This document shows, one piece after another, positions 19,890 to 29,112 of a DNA stretch of 64,000 nt (the first letter of the stretch is position 1; every line of letters begins with the position of its first letter). The notes beneath the pieces are model-generated. The model saw nothing but the letters and a program-made list of their open reading frames with translations. It searched no databases and was not told the origin of the DNA. Source of the DNA: Bifidobacterium ramosum (GTDB lineage: Bacteria > Actinomycetota > Actinomycetes > Actinomycetales > Bifidobacteriaceae); contig NZ_WBSM01000005.1 in NCBI RefSeq assembly GCF_009299505.1, positions 1-64,000 of the forward strand. The letters are read 5' to 3'. The translations under genes were made by a program, and so were the position numbers.

Positions 19890-20855
19890 TCACACGGTTG
19901 GGTTGATCTCGGCCTTGTCGATCGCGCCGGATTTGACGCCCCACGTGTCGAGGATCTTGCCGTACGTGCCGTCGTCCATCAGCTTCTGTATCGCCTTCTG
20001 TACGGCTTCGGCGGTCGCCGAATCGCCCTTCTTGATGGCCACGGCCTCCGGGGTCACGCCGGTGTCGTCACCGAGCGTCTCCAGCGTGTCGCCGGTCTGC
20101 GAGATCGCGTATCCGGCGACCGGCGAGTCGGCGTAGAAGATCGACGCCTTGCCGGACGCCACGGCGGTGGTCACGTCGGTCTGCAGCTTGGACGACTGGA
20201 TGTCGATCGCGTCCTTGCCGTCGGCCTTGCACTGCTCGTTGGCTTTGTTGACTTCCTCTTCCTGCGTGGTGCCGGTCTGCACCGCGACCTTCACGCCGCA
20301 CAGGTTCGAGGTGTCGACCTTGTCGGGATTGCCTTTGCGCACGACCCATGTGGAACCGGCTTTGAAGTAAGTGACGAAGTCGACGGCCTCCATGCGTTCC
20401 GGCGTGACGGTGAACGACGAGATGCCGATGTCGTATTTGCTGCCGACCGACGGAATGATCGAGTCGAACGTGGACGAGACAGTCTCCTCTTTGAGGCCGA
20501 ACACGGCGGCCAATGCCTTGGACAGGTCGACGTCGAAGCCGACGGCGGTCTTGCCGTCCTCGGCGAGGAATTCGGCCGGTGCGTACGAGGTGTCGGTGCC
20601 GACGGTGAGCGTGCCGTCGCCGGCCACGGAGTCGGGTAGGAGCGCGGCGATCGCGTCGTCCTTCGTGATGGTGCTCGTATCGAAGCCCTGCGTGCTGGAC
20701 GATCCGGAGTCCTTGGCGTCGCTGCCGGACGCGCTATTGCTCCCGGAATCGGTGGTGCCGCAGGCCGCGGCGGCGAGAATCATGGCCGCGCTCAGCGTGA
20801 CGGCCGCGATGGTACGGATAGTACGGATCGAACGTATTCCCTTGCTGTAAGACAT
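19890..20855 (-). CDS. Amino-acid ABC transporter solute-binding lipoprotein 2
   Basis: 321-aa paralogue of the downstream binding protein. The signal peptide ends LAAAAC with Cys32, followed by a Ser/Asp/Gly-rich linker of about 25 residues that is longer than in its neighbour. Core motifs are VGFDVDLSKALAAVFG and IPSVGSKYDIGISSFT. Start MSYSKGI was chosen because AGAGGAAATCC lies just upstream. The two proteins probably bind related amino acids and share one permease/ATPase. Confidence 0.92.
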   Translation of the reverse strand: MSYSKGIRSIRTIRTIAAVTLSAAMILAAAACGTTDSGSNSASGSDAKDSGSSSTQGFDTSTITKDDAIAALLPDSVAGDGTLTVGTDTSYAPAEFLAEDGKTAVGFDVDLSKALAAVFGLKEETVSSTFDSIIPSVGSKYDIGISSFTVTPERMEAVDFVTYFKAGSTWVVRKGNPDKVDTSNLCGVKVAVQTGTTQEEEVNKANEQCKADGKDAIDIQSSKLQTDVTTAVASGKASIFYADSPVAGYAISQTGDTLETLGDDTGVTPEAVAIKKGDSATAEAVQKAIQKLMDDGTYGKILDTWGVKSGAIDKAEINPTV

Positions 20856-21080
20856 TGGATTTCCTCTCTCAGACATGTCGACCGGCGGGTATGTTTCCGG
20901 CTAATTCGAGAGCGTACGGTTCCGATGCTACGGTATCGTAAATCGAACACGGATTGTCCACTGTATGGACAATACGATCGCCCGGCATCCATCATCGGTA
21001 TCAGGCCGCCGTCATCCGCCGGACACGACGATCGCTGCCGCCCGTCAACAGGCCATAACCCAACAACATCCCATGTCTCT

Positions 21081-21350
21081 TGTTGAGTTACGGCCGTTTC
21101 GCACCCTCACCGCGACCGTAACTCAACATCGTCACGCCTCTACCATTGAGTTACGGCCGTTTCGCACCCTCACCGCGACCGTAACTCAACAAAAACGTGG
21201 CCCTCGTGTTGAGTTACGGTCGTTTTCGGATCTGTAGACGACCGTAACTCAACATCATCACGACGCTACCGTTGAGTTACGGCCGTTGAGAATACGCAAA
21301 ACGGCCGTAACTCAACAAGAGACACGAGATCCTGTTGAGTTACGGCCGTC
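21081..21350. repeat. Family C array: four and a half hairpins with a 62-64 bp period
   Basis: Units begin at 21081, 21145, 21207, 21271 and 21333. Full units pair TGTTGAGTTACGGCCGTTT with a near-complement ending CCGTAACTCAACA; the last has only the left arm. It occupies most of the 523-bp gap 20856-21378 between smpB and the binding-protein gene. The rest of the gap (20856-21075) should hold the promoter of the transporter genes, but I cannot place it with confidence. Confidence 0.9.
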
Positions 21351-21378
21351 ATGACGGTGCGCAACGAACCGCGAGCGA

Positions 21379-21858
21379 TCACCGCGCACGCATGTTCTTG
21401 TAGCGCATGACGCGCAACGCCTCACGCTTATCCTGCTCCTCGCGCAGGGCCTGACGCTTGTCGTACTCCTTCTTGCCTCGAGCCAGCGCGATCTCCGCCT
21501 TGACGCGCCCGTCCTTGAAGTACAGGCTGATCGGGATGATCGTGTAGCCCTTCGCCTCGGATTGACGGCTCAGCTTCACGATCTCGCGCTCGTGCAACAG
21601 CAGTTTGCGCTTGCGCTTGGGCGCGTGGTTGTTCCACGTGCCGTTGAGGTATTCGGGAATGTTCGCCCCTTCGAGCCACATCTCGCCGCGACGGTCGATG
21701 GAGACGAACGCCTCAGCCAGCGACGCGCGTCCCTCGCGCAGCGACTTCACCTCGGTGCCGGTGAGCACGAGTCCCGCTTCGTAGTGATCCTCGATGGCGT
21801 AGTCGTGCCGGGCCTTCTTGTTCTGCACGATGAGCTTCGTGCCGGTTTCCTTGGGCAT
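21379..21858 (-). CDS. smpB: SsrA (tmRNA)-binding protein
   Basis: 159-aa SmpB, the partner of tmRNA in rescuing stalled ribosomes. The sequence shows [19 protein letters not shown], the KRKRKLLLH loop, [17 protein letters not shown] and the basic C-terminal tail that enters the empty mRNA channel. GAAAGGAGGGGATC is a very strong ribosome binding site. It ends the prfB-ftsE-ftsX-CHAP-smpB block. No tmRNA gene is recognisable in the adjacent spacer. Confidence 0.97.
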   Translation of the reverse strand: MPKETGTKLIVQNKKARHDYAIEDHYEAGLVLTGTEVKSLREGRASLAEAFVSIDRRGEMWLEGANIPEYLNGTWNNHAPKRKRKLLLHEREIVKLSRQSEAKGYTIIPISLYFKDGRVKAEIALARGKKEYDKRQALREEQDKREALRVMRYKNMRAR

Positions 21859-21904
21859 GATCCCCTCCTTTCGTCATGCAACGCAACAGCTCAGGATATC
21901 ACAC

Positions 21905-21934
21905 GGCCCGCTCCCCCATCACGGGAAGCGGGCC
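21905..21934. terminator. Strong hairpin between the CHAP gene and smpB
   Basis: GGCCCGCTCCCCC pairs with GGGAAGCGGGCC about 50 bp past the CHAP gene stop on the minus strand. There is no clear T-tract on that side, so read-through to smpB is possible. Confidence 0.45.
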
Positions 21935-21984
21935 GGCGAAAAACGTCGCAGTCGGTGCGCGACCAGTGCACTGCCGACACGCGG

Positions 21985-23448
21985 TCAGTGCACGAACCAG
22001 TACTGGCCGAGGTTCGTCAGTGTGCGGTACGACACCACGTACAGACCCTGCACGTTCATTTCGGAGATCTGGAAGGTGCCGTCGCTGTACACGGCCTCGA
22101 CGACCGCGACATGGCCGTACGTGCCGTCGGCGCCGTCCTGACCGGGGTAGAACGAGAGCGCCGCGCCCACCTGCGGGTTGTGGTCGACGCGCAGTCCGTA
22201 CGACGGCGCGGTCTGGTACCACTGGCCGCCGTTGCCGAGGAACGACGGCGTGCCGATGCCCATCTGCTTGCGGCGGTTGTAGGCCCACCACGTGCACTGA
22301 CCGCCGGCGTAGGCGTTGCCGGAGTCGCCGTTGCTAGTGCCCTGACCGGACGATGACGAGCTGCTACTCGAGCTGCCGGAGTTACCGGAGTTGCTGGCGC
22401 TGCCGCCGTTCGTCGAGCCGCCAGTGTTCGTGGACGGTGTCGACGGCGTGGTCGGCGTCGTATTGGCGGCGTTGTTGTTCGTCGAACCGCCCGTGTTACC
22501 GCCGGTACTGCCCGAATCGGTGGTGCCCTGCGGGCCGACGGTCGGCTTCTGCGCGGCGGCGGCCTGTTCGGCGGCGTACTGACTGTTGAGCGAGTCGACT
22601 TCGGAGGCGATGAGCACGGTCTGTGCGGCCTGCTTCGCGGCGTCGCTCTTGAGTTGGCTCTGTGCGCTTTCGAGTTCGGCGCGCTTGGATTCGCCTTCCT
22701 TACGCAGGGATTCGAGCGAGTCGCGCTTGGCCTTCGCGTCGGCGGCCGCATCCTGCGCCGCGGCGAGCGCATCGTCGGCCTTGGCCTTGAGCTGTGTGAT
22801 CTGTTCCTCAATGGCGGCGAGTCGCTCGCCGCGGTTCATCGACGTGTTGAGCGACACGGCAGCGTCGGAGGCGGCGTTCGATTCGGTGCGTGACAGCGCG
22901 TCGCGCGTCTGCATGGAGTTCACGAACTGCTTGGTGCTGGTTGATCCGGTGACCACGCTCATCACGTCGGACGCGTTGGAGCCGTGCATCGAATCGCGCG
23001 CCATCTGGGCGACGGCGGCGTGCGCGTCGTCGTAGTCCTTGCCGGTCTTCTTGATCTCGGCCTCGAGCGTCTCCTTGTCCTTCTGCGCGGCGGCGAGGCG
23101 CGCGGCCAGCGCGTCGGCCTCGTCCTGCGCCTGCGCGGCGGCGTCGTTCGCGGACGTCACGGCCTTCTGCGCGGCCGGGATCGTCGTGTTCGTCAGCGTG
23201 TCGAGTTCGACGATCTTGTCGGCCAGATCGGCGCTGACGCCGGCCAGCTTATCGCGCAGCTCCTGTTCGCGCGCGGCGCTGGACTGCTGCCGGGCCTGCG
23301 CGTCGAGCAGATCGCTGTACGTGTCCGCATACGCCTGCGGCACGGGCATCGCGACCATCGCGGCCGTGGAGGCGAACCCCATTGTTGCGCACAACGCTGC
23401 GGCCGACGCCATCGCGGCCGTGGACCTACCGACTCGTGTGAGCTTCAT
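21985..23448 (-). CDS. Secreted coiled-coil CHAP-domain peptidoglycan hydrolase (PcsB/RipC-like)
   Basis: 487-aa exported protein. A signal peptide (first 40 or so residues, ending PQAYA-DTYS) is followed by a long Ala/Asp/Lys-rich coiled coil (residues about 45-300), a Gly/Ser/Asn/Thr linker (about 310-375) and a C-terminal CHAP amidase/endopeptidase domain. The nucleophile is in GGQCTWWAYN (Cys near 385) and the catalytic His in YGHVAVVEAV (near 446). The coiled coil plus its place directly after ftsX match PcsB-type hydrolases that FtsEX activates across the membrane to split septal peptidoglycan. ATG 23448 was chosen over a TTG one codon earlier by spacing from AAAGGA. Confidence 0.9.
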   Translation of the reverse strand: MKLTRVGRSTAAMASAAALCATMGFASTAAMVAMPVPQAYADTYSDLLDAQARQQSSAAREQELRDKLAGVSADLADKIVELDTLTNTTIPAAQKAVTSANDAAAQAQDEADALAARLAAAQKDKETLEAEIKKTGKDYDDAHAAVAQMARDSMHGSNASDVMSVVTGSTSTKQFVNSMQTRDALSRTESNAASDAAVSLNTSMNRGERLAAIEEQITQLKAKADDALAAAQDAAADAKAKRDSLESLRKEGESKRAELESAQSQLKSDAAKQAAQTVLIASEVDSLNSQYAAEQAAAAQKPTVGPQGTTDSGSTGGNTGGSTNNNAANTTPTTPSTPSTNTGGSTNGGSASNSGNSGSSSSSSSSSGQGTSNGDSGNAYAGGQCTWWAYNRRKQMGIGTPSFLGNGGQWYQTAPSYGLRVDHNPQVGAALSFYPGQDGADGTYGHVAVVEAVYSDGTFQISEMNVQGLYVVSYRTLTNLGQYWFVH

Positions 23449-23501
23449 CAACGCGTCCTTTCGTCAAACAGGCACCACCATAACATACGGATCTGGGAGC
23501 A

Positions 23502-24425
23502 TTACGCCTTGAGATAACGCCGCAGCGAGATCGTCGACGCGACGACCGACAGCAGCACCGCGCCGGCCACGAGGAACGGCGAGATCATGAGCACGGTCAT
23601 CTGGTCGACATACGGAATCCACGTCACCGACTGCGCGAGCCAACCGGAGATGAACGTGCGCACGATCACCGACAGCATCACGCACGAGAGCACCGAGCCG
23701 ACGAGCGACGCGACCACGCCCTCGAGGATGAACGGCAGGCGGATCGTCCAGTTCGACGCGCCGACCAGCCGCATGATCTCGGTCTCCTTGCTGCGCGACG
23801 CGGCGGACATGCGGATCGTCGTGGCGGTGAGCATGATCGCGACGAGCACCATCACCGCGGCGAGCACGGCGGTGATGACCGTGGCGCGGTTGAGCACGGC
23901 GAACACCGGTTCGAAGATCTGCCGCTGGTCGGACACCTCCTCGACGCCGTCCTGCCCGGACAGCACCTCGGCGACCACCTGGTATTTCTCGGGGTTCTTG
24001 AGCTTGAGCCACAGCGACGCCTGCATGTCGTCAGCGGTGAGCGTGCGGCCCTGGTATTCGCCGTTCGGATACTGCTTGAGGAACGTGTCCTTGTAGAAGT
24101 CCTCTTTCGACATGTACGTGATCTTCGAGACGACGTCGGGCAGCTCGTCGCGGATCTTCTGCTGCAGCGCGTCGATTTCGGACGCGCTCGGCGACTTGCC
24201 GCTCGCGCAGTTGGCGGACTGGCTGGTGCCGTCCGGGCACAGCCATACGACGACCTCGACCTGGTCGTACCAGCCGCCCTTCGCCTTGGTGATCTGCGCC
24301 TGCGTGAGCACGGATGCGCCGATGAACAGGAACGAGATGAACGTGACGAGCATCACGGACAGCAGCATCGGCACGTTGCGTTTGAGACTCGTCCAGGTTT
24401 CGGAGAGGATGAACCGTGCTCTCAT
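23502..24425 (-). CDS. ftsX: Cell-division protein FtsX
   Basis: 307-aa permease-like subunit of FtsEX. There is one N-terminal span ([19 protein letters not shown]), a large extracellular domain of about 130 residues, which would contact the CHAP hydrolase, then three C-terminal spans. The ATG overlaps the ftsE stop by 4 bp. FtsEX is thought to relay ATP hydrolysis into activation of the hydrolase encoded next. Confidence 0.95.
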   Translation of the reverse strand: MRARFILSETWTSLKRNVPMLLSVMLVTFISFLFIGASVLTQAQITKAKGGWYDQVEVVVWLCPDGTSQSANCASGKSPSASEIDALQQKIRDELPDVVSKITYMSKEDFYKDTFLKQYPNGEYQGRTLTADDMQASLWLKLKNPEKYQVVAEVLSGQDGVEEVSDQRQIFEPVFAVLNRATVITAVLAAVMVLVAIMLTATTIRMSAASRSKETEIMRLVGASNWTIRLPFILEGVVASLVGSVLSCVMLSVIVRTFISGWLAQSVTWIPYVDQMTVLMISPFLVAGAVLLSVVASTISLRRYLKA

Positions 24426-25864
24426 CGGGTTTCCTCCTTGGGTTCGTCAGTGTCGTCTCGTTGCGATTGCGGCTGTGCGGGCGGGGCCGGGGGTGCTGGA
24501 GGCGCGAGGAGCGGTTGGGACGCCGGCTGATCGGCGGATGCGGACGAAGGCGCGGAGGCGGCGGACGATGCTGCATCATCGACGGATGCGTCAGTCGTTG
24601 CGTCAGTCGGCTCACCGGCGGACGCGGACGGCGTCTCGCTGGCATCGCCCGCAGTATCGTCGGCACCATCGGACGACACGGACACGACGGACGCATCATC
24701 ATCGGCCGTGGTATAGGTCGCTGTCGTCGCAACGTCTGCAACCTGTTCCACGGACTGTTTCACATCGTCCTGTCCATGCGGTTCCGTCGATCCCGTACCG
24801 TTCGCGTCAGCCGACGTCGCAACCGAATCATCGGCACCATCCGAATCCTTCGCATCATCGGCGGCGTCGGCGTCGGACTTCCCGGCCGCATACTCGTCCA
24901 AACGCAGTCCCCTGCCCCACGTCAGCGTCGTCTCGACAGGCGCGAACGCCTCGCCGTACCGGCCGGTGCGGCCCGAATGCACGGAGTTCGCCAGCCGCGC
25001 GATGCCTTCATTGGTCTCGTCGCCGTTGATCACCTCGGAGACGTGCTCGACGATGCGTTCGGCCTGCTCGACGCGCGTGCCGGTCGGCTGCGGCGCAGCG
25101 AACTGCGGCTGCTCAGACGGCACGCCGAGCGCCTGCTTGGACCGGGACTCGACCTCCGCGTCGGGGAAGTACAGCGCGGAATCGTAGGAGCCCTGCCGTT
25201 CGTCGCGTACGATTTTGCCGGCGTGCAGTTCGACGACGCGCTTGCGCATCGAATTGACGATCTCCTCGTTGTGCGTGGCCATGACGATCGTGGTGCCGGT
25301 GCGGTTGATCGCGTCGAGCACCTCCATGATGCCGAGCGACGTGGTCGGGTCGAGGTTGCCGGTGGGCTCGTCGGCAAGCAGGATCTGCGGATGGTTGACG
25401 TACGCGCGGGCGATGGTGACGCGCTGCTGCTCGCCGCCGGACAGCTCGTGCGGATAGCTGTTCTCCTTGCCGGTGAGTCCCACGGTTTCGAGGACCTTCG
25501 GCACGAGCGACTTGATCGTGGATCGGCGTGTGCCGATCACCTCGAGCGCGAACGCGACGTTCTGCCAGACGGTCTTGTTGTTGAGCAGCTTGTAGTCCTG
25601 GAAGATGAAGCCGATCGAACGGCGGTACTGCGGCACCTGACGGTTGCTCAGACGGCGCAGGTCGTTGCCGGCGACGTGGATCTCGCCGTCGGTGGCCTCC
25701 TCCTCGCGCAGCAGCAGGCTGAGCAGCGTGGTCTTGCCGGAGCCGGACGCGCCGACGAGGAAGACGAAGTCACCTCGGTCGATGTGCAGATTGACGTCGT
25801 CCAGCGCGGGTCTCGTGCCGCGCGGGTAGATCTTGCTCACATGATCCAACGAGATGAGTGCCAT
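24422..25864 (-). CDS. ftsE: Cell-division ATPase FtsE with a long disordered C-terminal tail
   Basis: 480 aa, about double a standard FtsE. Residues 1-225 are a normal FtsE ATPase: Walker [10 protein letters not shown], signature [14 protein letters not shown], Walker [22 protein letters not shown]. The remaining 250 residues are Ala/Ser/Asp/Thr-rich, acidic and end in a Pro-rich stretch ([15 protein letters not shown]). No fold is evident. Such tails occur in bifidobacterial FtsE as far as I recall. AAGGAAGG precedes the ATG. Confidence 0.93.
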   Translation of the reverse strand: MALISLDHVSKIYPRGTRPALDDVNLHIDRGDFVFLVGASGSGKTTLLSLLLREEEATDGEIHVAGNDLRRLSNRQVPQYRRSIGFIFQDYKLLNNKTVWQNVAFALEVIGTRRSTIKSLVPKVLETVGLTGKENSYPHELSGGEQQRVTIARAYVNHPQILLADEPTGNLDPTTSLGIMEVLDAINRTGTTIVMATHNEEIVNSMRKRVVELHAGKIVRDERQGSYDSALYFPDAEVESRSKQALGVPSEQPQFAAPQPTGTRVEQAERIVEHVSEVINGDETNEGIARLANSVHSGRTGRYGEAFAPVETTLTWGRGLRLDEYAAGKSDADAADDAKDSDGADDSVATSADANGTGSTEPHGQDDVKQSVEQVADVATTATYTTADDDASVVSVSSDGADDTAGDASETPSASAGEPTDATTDASVDDAASSAASAPSSASADQPASQPLLAPPAPPAPPAQPQSQRDDTDEPKEETR

Positions 25865-25894
25865 ATCGCCTTCCTTGATCCGTCTGATCCGTGG

Positions 25895-25931
25895 CGGCTC
25901 CCCTGCGCTTGTTCGGAGCGGAGAGGAGCCG
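25895..25931. terminator. Hairpin between prfB and ftsE
   Basis: CGGCTCCCCT pairs imperfectly with AGAGGAGCCG in the 78-bp gap. It has no T-tract; possibly a processing or attenuation site rather than a full terminator. Confidence 0.35.
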
Positions 25932-25942
25932 TATACGAAGGA

Positions 25943-27070
25943 TTACTCCGCTTCCTGTTCCGCCGCGCGGCGCTGCTCGTGACGCCAGCGGATGCCAGCC
26001 TCGATGAACGCATCGATGTCGCCGTCAAACACGGCCTGCGTCTGGCTGGTCTCGTAGCCGGTGCGCAGATCCTTGACCATCTGGTACGGATGCAGCACAT
26101 AGGAACGCATCTGATCGCCCCAGCTGGCCTTGATGTCGCCGGCGATCTCCTTCTTCTTCTTGGCCTCCTCCTCGTGGCGCAGCACGAGCAGTCGGGACTG
26201 GAGCACGGCCATGGCGGCGGCACGGTTCTGGATCTGCGAGCGCTCGTCCTGCATGGTCACGACGATGCCGGTCGGCAAGTGGGTGATGCGCACCGCGGAG
26301 TACGTGGTGTTCACGCCCTGGCCACCGGGGCCGGAGGAGCAGTACGTATCGATGCGGATGTCGGTGTCCGGGATGTCGATGTGGTCGGTCGCCTCAACGA
26401 GCGGCACGACCTCGACCGCGGCGAAGCTGGTCTGGCGGCGGCCCTGGTTGTCGAACGGGGAGATGCGCACGAGACGGTGCGTGCCGCCTTCGACCGACAG
26501 GCGGCCGAACGCGTACGGGGCGTCCACCTGGAAGGTCGCGGACTTGATGCCGGCCTCTTCGGCATACGACGTGTCCATCACCTTGGCCTTGTAGCCGTTG
26601 CGCTCAGCCCAGCGCAGGTACATACGCAGCAGCATCTGCGCGAAGTCGGCCGCATCCACGCCGCCCGCGCCGGAGCGGATCGTGACGACAGCGGAACGTT
26701 CGTCGTATTCGCCGTCGAGCAGCGTCTGGATCTCCATGTCGTCGAGGTCCTGCTGGATCTTGCCGATCTCGGACTGCGCCTCGGCGAGCGAGTCGGCGTC
26801 CTCCATCTCACGGCCGAGCTCGACGAGCGTCTCCACGTCGTCGATGCGCTGGTTCGCGGAAGTGAGACGGCGCAGCTGGGCCTGCGCGGCCGACAGCTTG
26901 CTCGTGATCTTCTGCGCGTTCTCCGGATCGTCCCACAGGCCGGGTTCGGCCGCCTGCTGTTCGAGATCCTTGATGTCGGCCTTGAGCCGGTCCATGTCCA
27001 GCGCCTTGGCGATGGATTCGTATTTGGCGCGCGCGTCGCCGATCGCCTGATTATAGTCAAATTCTGCCAT
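25943..27070 (-). CDS. prfB: Peptide chain release factor 2
   Basis: 375-aa RF2 that ends translation at UGA and UAA. The stop-codon-reading tripeptide SPF is in [15 protein letters not shown] and the catalytic GGQ in [14 protein letters not shown]. The frame is continuous, so the programmed +1 frameshift that controls RF2 in many bacteria is absent, as in other actinobacteria. The PrmC enzyme encoded at 47.3-48.2 kb would methylate the GGQ glutamine. Confidence 0.97.
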   Translation of the reverse strand: MAEFDYNQAIGDARAKYESIAKALDMDRLKADIKDLEQQAAEPGLWDDPENAQKITSKLSAAQAQLRRLTSANQRIDDVETLVELGREMEDADSLAEAQSEIGKIQQDLDDMEIQTLLDGEYDERSAVVTIRSGAGGVDAADFAQMLLRMYLRWAERNGYKAKVMDTSYAEEAGIKSATFQVDAPYAFGRLSVEGGTHRLVRISPFDNQGRRQTSFAAVEVVPLVEATDHIDIPDTDIRIDTYCSSGPGGQGVNTTYSAVRITHLPTGIVVTMQDERSQIQNRAAAMAVLQSRLLVLRHEEEAKKKKEIAGDIKASWGDQMRSYVLHPYQMVKDLRTGYETSQTQAVFDGDIDAFIEAGIRWRHEQRRAAEQEAE

Positions 27071-27181
27071 CGTATACCACCATATGTGTCGTTGCTGATG
27101 TATCCGGTCGTGTTGTCCTGGGTGCGCACAATATATGCATGAAACGCATATCCCTCATTGGGCATGCGCGGGCAAGGTGCG

Positions 27182-27313
27182 TCAAAGACCGGCGTAGATC
27201 GCCGGGATGACAAGGCTGAGCAGCATGGCGGCAGCGACGACGATGCACACCGCGCGCACGATGTTGCGGCGGCGACGTTCGCGCTGCTCTCGTTCGGCCT
27301 TGTACTCGTTCAC
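27182..27313 (-). CDS. Small single-span membrane protein, hypothetical
   Basis: 43-residue frame starting GTG: VNEYKAEREQRERRRRNIVR, then a 20-residue hydrophobic span ending IPAIYAGL. The layout (charged cytoplasmic N-terminus, one membrane span, abrupt stop) is that of a real small membrane protein, though no strong ribosome binding site is visible. It lies upstream of prfB on the same strand with a 111-bp gap. An overlapping longer frame on this strand has Arg/His-rich, unprotein-like composition. Function unknown. Confidence 0.55.
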   Translation of the reverse strand: MNEYKAEREQRERRRRNIVRAVCIVVAAAMLLSLVIPAIYAGL

Positions 27314-27367
27314 AGTGCGCCATTGTAACGACTCGCCCGGATTTTACGCTCCGCGCGTCATGCCGTC

Positions 27368-27780
27368 GGTCACGCGATGGCATCGTAACCATGCGATCCG
27401 TCGTGAGACCTCGTCGTCGGTCACGCGATGGAATTGTACCCATTCAATCCGTCCTGTGGCTTCATTGCCGGTCACACGACGGCAGCCCGGTACCGTACTC
27501 ACTATTACCGGCACCTACGGGTTCATCGCCAGTCACACGACGGCATCCCACACGATTTAATCCCATCGCGAGACCTTGGCTTGGTCACGGGATGGAAGAT
27601 ACGCGTGATTTTCCATCCCATGACCTGTCCATCCTGCACGAGACGGAATTGAATCGAATCAATCCATCCCGTGACCGCGAAACGAGCGCACGCGATGGAA
27701 GAGACTCGATTCAATACCATCGCATGCCAGGACGTCTCCTCACGGGATGGAAAACCGCGCGGATTTTCCATCCCGTGAGG
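27368..27780. repeat. Family E array: about eight degenerate hairpins with a 50-60 bp period
   Basis: Units begin near 27368, 27419, 27469, 27529, 27582, 27637, 27688 and 27738. The best, at 27738-27780, pairs CCTCACGGGATGGAAAA with TTTTCCATCCCGTGAGG. Others keep GTCACGCGATGG / CCATCNCGTGAC with substitutions, and 27469 is the weakest. The array fills the 539-bp divergent gap before dapD; a dapD promoter between 27781 and 27852 is not obvious. Confidence 0.8.
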
Positions 27781-27852
27781 AGCGGCGGCGCATGGGCGAC
27801 TCCCCAACCTATGCTGGAGTCATTGATCACATGACTCGATAAGGAGCAATCA

Positions 27853-28872
27853 ATGGCAAACGAACGCACCGCGTGGGGCTGGGGTCTGGCCTCGATCGAC
27901 GCATCCGGCGCCACGCTGGACGTCTGGTATCCGCAGCTGACGCTGGGCGAGGCGCCCGCCGAAGCCGACCGGCCGAACCACGGGTTCGGCGCACTGGTCC
28001 ACGACACGGCCGACGCGCGCGGCGTGCGTCGCGTCCCCGTGTTCACCATCTCCGATCTCGACGCCCCGATCGCCGACGCGGCCGACGCCTACCTGCGCCT
28101 GCACCTGCTCTCACAGCGTCTCGCCAAGCCGAACACGCTGAATCTGGACGGCATCTTCGCCAAACTCACCAACGTCGTGTGGACGAACTACGGCCCGTTC
28201 GCCGTCGCGGACTTCGCCCTGCGCAAGATCGACCTCGAATCCGCCGCCATCACCGCGGCCGACGCGTTCGCCGCGCAGGTCGGCCTGCCCACCGCCTCCC
28301 CCGCCGCGATGGTCACCGTCCTGTCCGTCGACAAGTTCCCGCGCATGATCGACTACGTCACTCCCACCGGCGTGCGCATCGGCGACGCCGACCGCGTCCG
28401 CCTCGGCGCTCACCTCGCCGAAGGCACCACCGTCATGCACGCCGGCTTCGTGAACTTCAACGCCGGCACGCTCGGCGTCTCCATGGTCGAGGGCCGCATC
28501 TCGCAGGGTGTCGTCGTCGGCGACGGCTCCGACATCGGCGGCGGTGCGTCCATCATGGGCACCCTGTCGGGCGGTGGCAAGCTGCGCAACTCGATCGGCG
28601 AGCACTCCCTGCTCGGCGCGAACGCGGGCATCGGCATCTCACTCGGCGACAACTGCGTCGTCGAAGCCGGCCTGTACATCACCGCCGGCACCAAGATCAC
28701 CGTCTACGACAAGGCCAAGGTCGCCGCCGGCGAACCGCTCGACGTCGTCAAGGGCGCGGATCTGTCGGGCAAGAACAACATCCTGTTCATCCGCAACTCG
28801 GTCTCCGGCCGTATCGAGGCACGCTACCGCAAGACCGGCATCGAGCTCAACGACAAGCTGCACAAGAACTGA
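27853..28872 (+). CDS. dapD: 2,3,4,5-tetrahydropyridine-2,6-dicarboxylate N-succinyltransferase
   Basis: 339-aa DapD of the actinobacterial type, the succinylation step of lysine/diaminopimelate synthesis. The N-terminal domain is followed by a left-handed beta-helix of hexapeptide repeats ([20 protein letters not shown] through [19 protein letters not shown]). The C-terminal part ([13 protein letters not shown]) is typical of this subgroup. AAGGAGCAATCA precedes the ATG. It is a single-gene unit ending in a structured spacer. Confidence 0.95.
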   Translation: MANERTAWGWGLASIDASGATLDVWYPQLTLGEAPAEADRPNHGFGALVHDTADARGVRRVPVFTISDLDAPIADAADAYLRLHLLSQRLAKPNTLNLDGIFAKLTNVVWTNYGPFAVADFALRKIDLESAAITAADAFAAQVGLPTASPAAMVTVLSVDKFPRMIDYVTPTGVRIGDADRVRLGAHLAEGTTVMHAGFVNFNAGTLGVSMVEGRISQGVVVGDGSDIGGGASIMGTLSGGGKLRNSIGEHSLLGANAGIGISLGDNCVVEAGLYITAGTKITVYDKAKVAAGEPLDVVKGADLSGKNNILFIRNSVSGRIEARYRKTGIELNDKLHKN

Positions 28873-28875
28873 GCA

Positions 28876-29069
28876 TGCGATAACGGAGCGTTATCTGCGT
28901 TGCTCCTCAGTCGACGTACTGTCGTACGTCTTCCTTCGGTGCGCCTTGATACCGCACACGTTATCGCACGTTCAGCGGCGCGACTGCGACAGCACGACCT
29001 GAAACCAGTCATTCCCTCAACGGACATACAGCCGATTCCATCGTTGCAATCGGCTGTATGTCCGTTGAG
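28876..29069. repeat. dapD/gltA convergent spacer: dyad pair and palindrome A6
   Basis: TGCGATAACG (28876-28885) is repeated in inverse at 28959-28968, and the first arm also pairs with an adjacent CGTTATC (28889-28895), so two alternative folds are possible. Family A copy A6 is at 29016-29069, with arms CTCAACGGACATACAGCCGA and TCGGCTGTATGTCCGTTGAG and a 10-nt loop. Confidence 0.8.
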
Positions 29070-29112
29070 AAGGAGGGCGGGCGTTCGTCGGGAGAACCGT
29101 ACTGTCCGTCGC

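Noticed and set aside
21081..21350. CRISPR array
   Set aside because: The units are themselves long palindromes and spacers are short and similar; two units even share the loop. No cas genes are present.
25943..27070. Programmed frameshift in prfB
   Set aside because: The reading frame is continuous from ATG to stop, with no internal UGA near the start.
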